From Vagococcus silagei (GTDB taxonomy: Bacteria; Bacillota; Bacilli; Lactobacillales; Vagococcaceae), in NCBI RefSeq assembly GCF_004795745.1, contig NZ_SDGV01000026.1, positions 1 through 63,296 on the forward strand: a stretch of DNA of 63,296 bases, given 5' to 3'. Both the position numbers and the translations under genes were made by a program. Below the pieces are notes generated by a model. It saw only the letters and a list, made by a program, of their open reading frames with translations, was not told where the DNA came from and made no database searches. Shown piece after piece: positions 51,580 through 59,157 of this stretch (its first letter is position 1; each line of letters opens with the position of its first letter).

Positions 51580-52872
51580 GTGTAAATAGAAATTTAGAGT
51601 AGAAAAAAAGAAAGTCCATTCTGTAAAATTAAAGTTACCACAACCACAATTTTATAGGAGGACTTTCTCATGACCAATTTTACTACAGAAATAATGGAAA
51701 CACTAATTAATAAAGGTGATTTGAATGATTTGTTCCGGCATCATTTAGAAATGGCTATTAACACTTTACTACAAGCTGAATTAACAGCATTTCTTGACTA
51801 TGAAAAATACGATAGAGCTGGATTTAATTCAGGTAATTCCCGTAATGGGAATTACTCACGTTCTTTTAAAACAGAATATGGAGAACTCAATTTAGTCATT
51901 CCTAGAGATAGGAATGGTGAATTTTCTCAACAAACATTACCTGCCTACAAAAGAACGAATGATTCCTTAGAAAAAACTATTATTCAGCTATTTCAAAAAG
52001 GAATAACTATGTCTGAAATCTCTGATCTAATTGAAAAAATGTATGGTCATTATTACACGCCACAAACCATTTCCAACATGAGTAAAATGGTATCTGAAGA
52101 TGTTTTAGCTTTTAAAGAAAGAACTTTAGAAGCTAAATACTCCGTCATTTTTATGGATGCTACTCATATTCCTTTAAAGAGACAAACTGTATCAAAAGAA
52201 GCCGTTTATATTGTGATAGGTATTCGATTAGATGGAACCAAAGAGGTTCTAGGATTTACTATTGCTCCAACCGATTCTGCTTATGTTTGGAAAGAGATAC
52301 TTCAAGATCTAAAAGATCGTGGTTTAGAAGAGGTTTTATTAGTGGTAACTGATGGTTTAAGTGGTATTCACGATAGTATTTATAGTATCTATCCAAATGC
52401 TCAATTTCAACAATGTTGTGTTCATGTCTCTAGAAACATTGCTCATAAAGTTCGCGTTAAAGATAGAAAAGAAATCTGTGATGATTTTAAAACTGTCTAT
52501 CAAGCTACTTCAAAAGAAGAAGCTCTTGAGCAAGTAACTTTTATGACAGAAAAATGGAAAAGTCAGTATCCAAAAATCATTAAATTACTCTTCAACCCTG
52601 CTATATTAACTTTTTATAACTTTCCTCCATCAATTAGAAGAACCATCTACTCAACTAACTTGATTGAGGGATTTAACAAACAGTTAAAAAAATATACAAA
52701 AAGAAAAGAACAATTTCCCAATGAAGAATCTCTAGAGAGATTCCTTGTTTCTCAATTCAATGAATATAACCAAAAATTTTTAGGTAGAGTTCATAAAGAG
52801 TTTAAAGAAATTCAAGATACATTAGAATCAATGTTTTAACTTAAAATAATGGAATGGATTTTCCATTTACAC
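51580..52872 (+). mobile_element. IS256-family insertion sequence
   Basis: The element is bounded by imperfect inverted ends, TGTGTAAATAGAAATT on the left and, on the opposite strand, TGTGTAAATGGAAAAT on the right, and carries one intact transposase. No clear direct target repeat was visible at either side. It lies between the amidohydrolase genes and the regulator/RidA/PatB genes. Confidence 0.85.
51670..52839 (+). CDS. IS256-family transposase (Mutator type)
   Basis: The 389-residue protein is complete and matches the IS256 family: LTAFLDYEKYDRAGFNSGNS with GNSRNGNYSR, the DDE aspartates in VIFMDATHIPLKR and VVTDGLSGIHD, the QQCCVHVSRN motif, and the glutamate in STNLIEGFNKQLKK. TAGGAGG precedes the ATG. 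It appears functional. Confidence 0.95.
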   Translation: MTNFTTEIMETLINKGDLNDLFRHHLEMAINTLLQAELTAFLDYEKYDRAGFNSGNSRNGNYSRSFKTEYGELNLVIPRDRNGEFSQQTLPAYKRTNDSLEKTIIQLFQKGITMSEISDLIEKMYGHYYTPQTISNMSKMVSEDVLAFKERTLEAKYSVIFMDATHIPLKRQTVSKEAVYIVIGIRLDGTKEVLGFTIAPTDSAYVWKEILQDLKDRGLEEVLLVVTDGLSGIHDSIYSIYPNAQFQQCCVHVSRNIAHKVRVKDRKEICDDFKTVYQATSKEEALEQVTFMTEKWKSQYPKIIKLLFNPAILTFYNFPPSIRRTIYSTNLIEGFNKQLKKYTKRKEQFPNEESLERFLVSQFNEYNQKFLGRVHKEFKEIQDTLESMF

Positions 52873-53059
52873 ATAATTCTTGACGCAACCTTGAAAAATA
52901 AATGGATGATTATATTAGTTGTTAATTGGATAAAAGCATTAAATGTAATAAATGTATTTTAATTTATGCTAGTAGTATGTTAGAGAAAAATAAATAAGCA
53001 ATAAAAGTTAACTGCTTTCATTGCTTAAAATATTAATTGTATGAATAATTTAGTAGTTA

Positions 53060-53096
53060 ATTCTATTTATTTTATTTGATAATAAATAGAATTTTT
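53060..53096 (+). terminator. Hairpin near the end of the regulator gene
   Basis: AATTCTATTTATT pairs with AATAAATAGAATT, followed by TTTTTG on the plus strand. It is AT-only and could be a terminator or an operator-like palindrome. Confidence 0.4.
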
Positions 53097-53133
53097 GTAT
53101 TAAATTAGAAAATTACAAGAGTAAACGATATAT

Positions 53134-53796
53134 CTAATTTTGAATTTTTTTTAAGTATCTATAAATTGTAGGTATTGAACTTTTCAGTATTTTGGCAACT
53201 TCTGGAACAGCATCTTTGAGATTAAATACTCCTTTTAGATAAAGTTCTTCAACAATTGCTTGCTTTTCTTTTGGATTAAGTGTCACTCGATCATCTAACA
53301 AGACTGGATCAATGAGAGAATAAATAATTTCTTCGATAGACTCAGAGAAGAATTCAACTGGGGATTCATTATCAAGTTCTATTAATTGAGGACTATTTTG
53401 TAAAAAGGACACGGGGAGATTTACTAATCCTAAGATATCTTCAGCCAAGTTCACATATTTTTCAGGATTAAAGTTAATACAAAGTAATCCGACTAACTGG
53501 CCCTCCTCCTTTATAAAGAAAGTAGATCCTTTTAATGTTGTGTGGTCTTTAGCAAAAGCTTTGTAACTAGTAAGATATTCTTTATTTTCATAAGTTTTAT
53601 CTTTGATTAGATTAATAGCAAACTCAGAAGTAGGTCCACCAACTTTTCTTTGGGTAATATGTCCATTTTGGATAGCAGCAATTTCTACATTACCATTAGG
53701 ATCAACAGTGTGGAGTACAATTTCATAGTTAGTACCTAGTGTCTCACCTAAAAAAATTGTGAGTGATTTGTATCGCTCTAGCTTTTCTTTTTTCAT
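53134..53796 (-). CDS. YheO/DauR-type regulator (PAS-like plus HTH)
   Basis: The 220-residue protein has an N-terminal YheO-like sensor domain (LGTNYEIVLHTVDPNGNVE, LKGSTFFIKEEGQLVGLLCI) and a C-terminal DauR-type helix-turn-helix (LYLKGVFNLKDAVPEVAKIL, SSIPTIYRYLKK). DauR-like proteins regulate amino acid catabolic genes, including D-arginine use in Pseudomonas. It is divergent from ridA; palindromes with GATAAT half-sites in the gap are candidate binding sites. The ATG at 53796 has GAAAGGG upstream. Confidence 0.85.
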   Translation of the reverse strand: MKKEKLERYKSLTIFLGETLGTNYEIVLHTVDPNGNVEIAAIQNGHITQRKVGGPTSEFAINLIKDKTYENKEYLTSYKAFAKDHTTLKGSTFFIKEEGQLVGLLCINFNPEKYVNLAEDILGLVNLPVSFLQNSPQLIELDNESPVEFFSESIEEIIYSLIDPVLLDDRVTLNPKEKQAIVEELYLKGVFNLKDAVPEVAKILKSSIPTIYRYLKKIQN

Positions 53797-53854
53797 TATT
53801 AAAAACCCTTTCAATAGTTTGTAGTTTACATTATAACATTAAACTCACGAAGTT

Positions 53855-53945
53855 GATAATAAATTATCTGAATGAAAATGAATTATTTATATAATAAATA
53901 AAAGTTTTGTTGATAATATATTCTCGATATGATAATATATTATAT
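53855..53945. promoter_or_regulatory. GATAAT palindromes between regulator and ridA
   Basis: GATAAT-AA-ATTATC at 53855-53868 is a perfect palindrome. GATAATATATT recurs as a direct repeat at 53912 and 53931. A related palindrome stands before the amidohydrolase at 51383-51404. They may be operators of the divergently encoded regulator. Confidence 0.5.
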
Positions 53946-53976
53946 ATAAATTAAGAAATAGAGAGGAGATACTCAA

Positions 53977-54312
53977 ATGAAAAACTTTTCAGTCACTCGT
54001 AAAAGTAACGATTTATTGTTTATTTCAGGGCAATTACCAATCGATGAAGATAATAGTTTACAAATTAGTGATTGTTATGAAGAAACTATGTTATGTTTAA
54101 AAAATTTAGAAAAAATTCTCATTGAAAATAATTTATCTAAAGATAATATCGTTAAAGTGACCGTTTTCACAACGGAATTATCTGGATTAGCTGATATCAA
54201 TAAAGGATTCAATGACTTTTTTGAAGCAGCTTATCCAACAAGAAGTCTTTTTGAAGTAAGTGGCATAGTTGGGGGAGCAGCTGTTGAAATAGAAGCGATT
54301 GCAAGTCTTTAG
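53977..54312 (+). CDS. RidA-family enamine/imine deaminase
   Basis: The 111-residue protein has the RidA pattern: LLFISGQLPIDEDNSL, TMLCLKNLEKILIENNLS, KVTVFTTELSGLADINKGF, RSLFEVSGIVGGAAVEIEAI. The usual active-site arginine near the end (PARxxVxV) is represented by PTRSLFEV. RidA hydrolyses reactive 2-aminoacrylate and related enamines, which PatB/MalY-type lyases release, so its neighbourhood is functionally coherent. GAGGAGA precedes the ATG. Confidence 0.88.
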   Translation: MKNFSVTRKSNDLLFISGQLPIDEDNSLQISDCYEETMLCLKNLEKILIENNLSKDNIVKVTVFTTELSGLADINKGFNDFFEAAYPTRSLFEVSGIVGGAAVEIEAIASL

Positions 54313-54330
54313 AATAATAGTGAGAAGAGA

Positions 54331-54990
54331 ATGAAAGAGGGAAAAACGATTAAAAAGATACAATTAGGGCTTACAACATGAATTTTCGTTTGCTCATATG
54401 TAATAGGAAAAGTGCCAGCATTGGCCCCACTATTTAATAGCTTTTTAGGAGTAAGTCAATCTAAACTACAGATGATTATTTTACTTGTTGCATTAATGAG
54501 TTTTTTGATTTCGTTAGTTGCAAGAAAATGTAAAGTTATCTTTCGCAAAAAAGATCATTTTAACAAGTCCATTTTTATTAAGTTTACCTGTAGTTGCTTT
54601 TAATAGTTTTAATATTCTATTTGTTGTACCTGTTTTTATTGCTAAGAAAGTGGTGGGATTTTTAAACAATGTAGTATTTATTGTAGGTTTCGTCTGGGTT
54701 CCTAATCATTTCGTTAGTTCACCTTAAAATTGGGATTATTGTAGGTACCTTGATATTTTGTCTTGTTTATGGAACAGTTATGACAGAGTTACTATATTTG
54801 TTGACTTTTTTACTAAACTTAATTTCTATTCTTGTTGGAATTAGCGCTTTTTGAGCTCTAACAAGTTTTAGGTTTTGCTTTAGAACCGTTAGTAGTTAAT
54901 TTAATGGCCAAATTTATACTTGATCTAGTAACTAATTATTTTAAAATCAGTTTTTGTTTTTTCTTTATTTATAGTAATTATATTAGTAAT
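54331..54990 (+). pseudogene. Membrane protein gene, heavily decayed
   Basis: From an ATG at 54331 the frame gives KEGKTIKKIQLGLTT, a stop, then FVCSYVIGKVPALAPLFNSF and further hydrophobic segments (LQMIILLVALMSFLISLVAR). Several frameshifts follow, with continuing membrane-like sequence (SPFLLSLPVVAFNSFNILFV, TLIFCLVYGTVMTELLYLLT) up to about 54990. It lies between ridA and patB in the same direction, so it probably was the transporter of this operon. Confidence 0.65.
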
Positions 54991-55050
54991 TACGAATTTT
55001 GAAGAAAATTCTATGAATAGTATTAAATAAAAATTTAGGAGGAAATAAAA

Positions 55051-56241
55051 ATGGCTTATGATTTCTCATATTTTGATAAAATGGTAGATAGAGTTGGAAG
55101 TGGTTCAGCTAAATGGGATGGTTTAGAACTATATTATGGTAAAAGTGGCATAGTACCGATGTGGGTAGCGGATACCGATTTTAGAGCACCTCAAGAAGTA
55201 ATCGATGCAATAATTAAACGTGCCGAGCATGGTGTGTTTGGGTATTCTTTAACAGGGGAATTTTATAAGGATGCACCTATAAATTGGCATTTAAAGAGAA
55301 ATAATATTGAATATAAAAAGGAAAATATCTTTTTTGTTCCTAATGTAGTTGTTGCCTTGAACAATACATTACGAGCTATAACTAATCAAGGAGATACAGT
55401 ATTAGTACTAAATCCGACTTATGGACCATTAGAAAAACAACCCATTTTTACAGAAAGAAAACCCGTTGTATCCAAAATGAAAAAAGTGGGTAAAGTATTT
55501 AAGATTGATTTCGAAGATTTTGAGAAAAAAATAATAGACAATGATGTAAAGGCTTATATACTATGTAATCCTCATAATCCTACTGGTAGAGTATGGAGTA
55601 AATCTGAATTAAAACAAATGTTTGAAATTTGTAAAAAACACAATGTAATTATTATTTCGGATGAAATTCATGGAGATTTAATTATGCCAGGCAATAAATA
55701 TACACCTGCTATGGAAGTAGCTAGAAAAATCAATTATGAGCAAAGACTGGTAATGCTATCAGCTCCAACAAAAACATTTAATATGGCAGGATTACAAGTT
55801 GCATATTATATGACAGAAAATAAAGAGTTTCAAGAAAAAATAAACAAAGTTAAAGAATACTCTAAAACAACTGATTTATTAAATTCATTTTCTTACATTG
55901 CTTTGGAAAAATCTTATGAGTATGGTGGAGAGTATGTCGATACATTAACTGAATATCTTTATTCAAATTATAATTATTTGAAATCAGAATTAGCTCAAAA
56001 GTGCCCTGAATTAGAAGTAACTAATTTGGAAGCTACATATTTAGTTTGGATAGATGCTTCTAAACTGCCATTAAGTGGACCAGAGTTAAGACAAAAAATG
56101 GTAGACTATGGAGTAGCAATTCAAACAGGAGAAGATTTCTTTGAAGAGGATGAGTTGTACTTCAGAGTGAATATTGGATGTCCAAGAGAAACCTTAGAAA
56201 AAGGTGTTGCAGCTATCGTTTCATGTATACAGTCAATTTAA
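55051..56241 (+). CDS. PatB/MalY-type PLP-dependent C-S lyase or aminotransferase
   Basis: The 396-residue protein is a fold-type I PLP enzyme: GIVPMWVADTDFRAPQEV, YILCNPHNPTGRVWS, ISDEIHGDLIMPG and the PLP lysine in SAPTKTFNMAG, ending with FRVNIGCPRETLEKGV. These match the MalY/PatB cystathionine beta-lyase group, which cleaves cysteine S-conjugates to thiol, ammonia and pyruvate through 2-aminoacrylate. RidA two positions upstream and an M20 amidohydrolase nearby fit this chemistry. AGGAGG lies before the ATG. Confidence 0.92.
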   Translation: MAYDFSYFDKMVDRVGSGSAKWDGLELYYGKSGIVPMWVADTDFRAPQEVIDAIIKRAEHGVFGYSLTGEFYKDAPINWHLKRNNIEYKKENIFFVPNVVVALNNTLRAITNQGDTVLVLNPTYGPLEKQPIFTERKPVVSKMKKVGKVFKIDFEDFEKKIIDNDVKAYILCNPHNPTGRVWSKSELKQMFEICKKHNVIIISDEIHGDLIMPGNKYTPAMEVARKINYEQRLVMLSAPTKTFNMAGLQVAYYMTENKEFQEKINKVKEYSKTTDLLNSFSYIALEKSYEYGGEYVDTLTEYLYSNYNYLKSELAQKCPELEVTNLEATYLVWIDASKLPLSGPELRQKMVDYGVAIQTGEDFFEEDELYFRVNIGCPRETLEKGVAAIVSCIQSI

Positions 56242-56251
56242 GTAAAAATTT

Positions 56252-56280
56252 AAGCCTAGCGATTGATTTCGTTAGGTTTC
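56252..56280 (+). terminator. Terminator of the patB gene
   Basis: AAGCCTAGCGA pairs with TCGTTAGGTTT (one G-T pair), followed by CTTTG. The T run is short. Confidence 0.55.
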
Positions 56281-56356
56281 TTTGTATCTGAAATCTGTTT
56301 AGCAAAATTAAAACGATAGATTCGTATAACGCATTAATAAGAGAATAGTATAATAA

Positions 56357-56461
56357 GGCGTATTTTTTGAAGAATTATACAATCCCTTGAATTACGAGTA
56401 CAATGAAGGGCTTAAAGAAATCAAGATGAATTGGCAACACTTTTCTGTACAAAAATTATAA
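56357..56461 (+). pseudogene. Short remnant frame cut by an IS
   Basis: A startless frame reads VFFEELYNPLNYEYNEGLK and then EIKMNWQHFSVQKL, ending exactly at the left edge of the IS3-type element. It is protein-like, but the family was not recognised; it may be the end of another transposase. Confidence 0.35.
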
Positions 56462-56498
56462 GGTCTATATTTTTTCCAAATAGTTATTTTATAATCTA

Positions 56499-57352
56499 CT
56501 AAATAGCCTGTTTCAATTCCCAGTCTAAACGATAATTAATCGAGGATTGATACCCAAGCTTTCCATGCTTTCTAAATTTGTTCCACCAATTGACATAATC
56601 CATTAACTCATACTGTAGTTCAAATAATGAGTCAAAAAATTGTTGGTAAATAAACTCAGTCTTAAACGCTCAATAAGTTGCTTCTGCCACGGCGTTGTCA
56701 TAGGGACAACGTGGACGTGATAAGGAACGTTTAATCTGAAAGACATCTAATAATTTGTCAATACTTTGGTTATCAAATTCAATTCCTCGATCTGTATGAA
56801 AAATTTCAACAACATCTAATGGTTGTTCAATCGTTCCGATTGCCTGTAACACGAGATCCGCTGATTTATTCGGACCCCTGGAATAACCGACTATTTCTCG
56901 ATTAAATAAATCAACAATAAAACAAACATAATGCCACTTTTGACCTACTTTAACATACGTCAAATCAGTTACCAATACTTCCATAGGCAGCATTCTATCA
57001 AATTGACGCGATAAGACATTAGCGATTTCTTGTTTGTTCTTATTAATCACTTGAGGTTTGAATGTCAGTGTTGTATATCTTAAAATTAAATTGAACTTAT
57101 TCATAATTCTTCGAATTTTTCTTCTAGAAACGATTAAACCTTGATCGTTTAAATCATCTTTAATTCTTCTTGCTCCGTAGGAGTTACGACTGTTTGTGAA
57201 GGACTCAATGACTGCTTTTTCTAAAATAGCCTCTGATTCTTTTCTTTTGACTTCATAATAATACGCCCCACGAGAAACCTCTAATTCTCGACACATCGCT
57301 GATACACTGTATTTCTCTTTATTTTTTCTGACGATTTCTACTTTCGTCCGAA
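56499..57352 (-). pseudogene. IS3-family transposase orfB with a premature stop
   Basis: The frame begins near KVEIVRKNKEKYSVSAMCRE and has the integrase core: LVTDLTYVKVGQKWHYVCF with the first aspartate, FHTDRGIEFDNQS with the second, and RPRCPYDNAVAEATY. The next codon is TGA at about 56670, after which the frame goes on with AFKTEFIYQQFFDSLFELQY, and VNWWNKFRKHGKLGYQS to a stop at 56499. The conserved third acidic residue (AEATY) comes just before the stop. The protein is broken by nonsense mutation. Confidence 0.8.
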
Positions 57353-57626
57353 TATCAACGCCGCTTGCGTTAAAATATTGTTCTCCATCAATAGCTCTTT
57401 ATTTAGTTTACGTAATTCATGTAATTCTTTTTCTTCTGGTGTCAAATTATCTTTCTCTTTGAATGAACCTGATTGATTGTATTGTTTGACCATTTATCAA
57501 AAGTTGATGGAGTTAAATCATATTTTCTTAAGATATCTTTTCTAGGTTTTCCTGATTTGTGGAGTTCTACCATTTGTTTCTTAAATGATTCTTTGAAGGT
57601 TGCCTTGGTTTTCTGTTGGTTGTCAT
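57345..57626 (-). pseudogene. IS3-family orfA with two frameshifts
   Basis: An ATG at 57626 opens the frame. Two shifts of frame are needed to read ATFKESFKKQMVELHKSG, KPRKDILRKYDLTPSTFDKW, and then NLTPEEKELHELRKLNKELL followed by MENNILTQAALIFGRK. This is a standard IS3 orfA with helix-turn-helix and leucine zipper regions. Confidence 0.7.
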
Positions 57627-57927
57627 GAGATAAGCTCCTACTCTGTTTTTTTATTAAGTATAGACACCTTATCTTTATTGTTCAACTAAGTGTAACCTAT
57701 CTATAACAATATCATTGGCTTTTTTAGTTTGCTGAAGTATCTTTAGAATCAAAAATTTTAAACATTTTTCTGTATAATACCACGCATCTTCAAAGATAAA
57801 CTCCAAATAACTTCAATTTATTAAAAGTGATAGTCAAGTTCAACAAGTTATCGTGTATACTTAGATATATGATTAATTAGAAATAGTACAAAATACGACT
57901 AAAGAGATTATTAGAGGTTATTAAAAA

Positions 57928-59136
57928 ATGAAAAGAAAAAAATCTAAATATAATAAAATGAAAACTGGGCGCACCCAAAAAATTGTCTATCTCATTTATC
58001 TAATCATTATTGCTGTGAGCTGTTTTTTATTTTTTAGAGCTTATCAATATATTAGTAATATCCCCAAAGCAAATAATATAACGCAAGAAGAAATATATGA
58101 TTTAACTAAAATCGGAGAATCAGATATTAAACTGGTGCGTGCTTTGAAAAATGATGCCTTCGATTCATGGCTTTATGAAGCCAATAGTGATAAAGTGAAA
58201 AAATTGCCTAAAATTCAAGAAATTATTTCAAGTATAACTGACGGAAAAGTTAAAGTCTCAGATATAGATCAAGTGATTACGGGGCTAAAGAAAGAAGTAG
58301 GTACGATTAACGACTCAGATGTAGAAGAATTATATGTCATATATTATAAAGCAATCCTACCTAAACACTATGAAAAGGCAGATTACGCTTTTCAACAGAT
58401 GACAGTCTCACACCCCGATGATTACTATCAGGATATTTTTTCCTTACTAGATTTACTAAATAAAATATACGTTCAAAAGGGAATGTTGATAGTTACAAAT
58501 GATATTAATTTTAAAAAAGCGACAAGCCTTTTGAATGAAATCAATAAAAATTTTATTGAGGTGAATCAAATCAAGTCATCGGTTATGAGTTATTCAGCAT
58601 TAACAGAACCGATACCAGATCCACAAACTAGGCTGGGACGAGAATTGGATACTTATGTGTATAAAGCAAATGATTATTTACAATCCAATCTTATGGTGAA
58701 TGAGTTTAAAAAAAAATATCAAGAACTGCAAGATAATTTAGAAATCAATAGAGAGTTAATAAAAAAATCAGTTGAACTTCCTGATTTGGTGGGGTTAACT
58801 GTTGAAGAAGCACATCAGGAATTAACGAAACTTAAACTAAATTATTCGGTTTACGGCTTTACTAATAGATTGTATAAAAATGGTGCTCTAGTTCCTGAAA
58901 GTAAGCGCGGAAATGAACACTGGGATAATGATAAAAAAGATCGGATTATTCGCCAAGACCCTTCGAGTTCTAGTTATGATTACATTATTCAAGATACTAC
59001 CATTAAAATAACAGTCGAGAATAAAGCTGTTGAAAAACCAATCGAATCAACAGATTCAAGTAGTACAACGTCATCTGATTCGTCAAGTAGTACCATTCAT
59101 ACAACTAGTACTACTACAGTAAATTTTGATAAATAA
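57928..59136 (+). CDS. Membrane-anchored PASTA-like cell-wall protein
   Basis: The 402-residue protein has a very basic N-terminus, one membrane helix (about 20-42), a helical extracellular region (45-275), one PASTA-like domain (about 282-370, VELPDLVGLTVEEAHQELTK) and a Ser/Thr-rich tail. PASTA domains bind peptidoglycan-related ligands. The gene stands 21 bases before a class A penicillin-binding protein gene in one operon, so it may be a regulatory or scaffold partner. Homologues are not known to me. GAGG lies 10 bases before the ATG. Upstream there is an IS remnant. Confidence 0.75.
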   Translation: MKRKKSKYNKMKTGRTQKIVYLIYLIIIAVSCFLFFRAYQYISNIPKANNITQEEIYDLTKIGESDIKLVRALKNDAFDSWLYEANSDKVKKLPKIQEIISSITDGKVKVSDIDQVITGLKKEVGTINDSDVEELYVIYYKAILPKHYEKADYAFQQMTVSHPDDYYQDIFSLLDLLNKIYVQKGMLIVTNDINFKKATSLLNEINKNFIEVNQIKSSVMSYSALTEPIPDPQTRLGRELDTYVYKANDYLQSNLMVNEFKKKYQELQDNLEINRELIKKSVELPDLVGLTVEEAHQELTKLKLNYSVYGFTNRLYKNGALVPESKRGNEHWDNDKKDRIIRQDPSSSSYDYIIQDTTIKITVENKAVEKPIESTDSSSTTSSDSSSSTIHTTSTTTVNFDK

Positions 59137-59157
59137 AAAAATGAAAGGAGCTATCAG

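Larger units (their letters stand above)
56461..57668 (-). mobile_element. IS3-family (IS150-like) element, decayed
   Basis: The ends share GTCTATA-type inverted sequence: GTCTATAT at 56463 and, on the other strand, GTCTATAC at about 57665. The element carries orfA- and orfB-type frames on the minus strand, both damaged. Confidence 0.75.

Noticed and set aside
51570-52882. Target-site duplication of the IS256 element
   Set aside because: The bases directly outside the two ends do not form an exact 8- or 9-base repeat.
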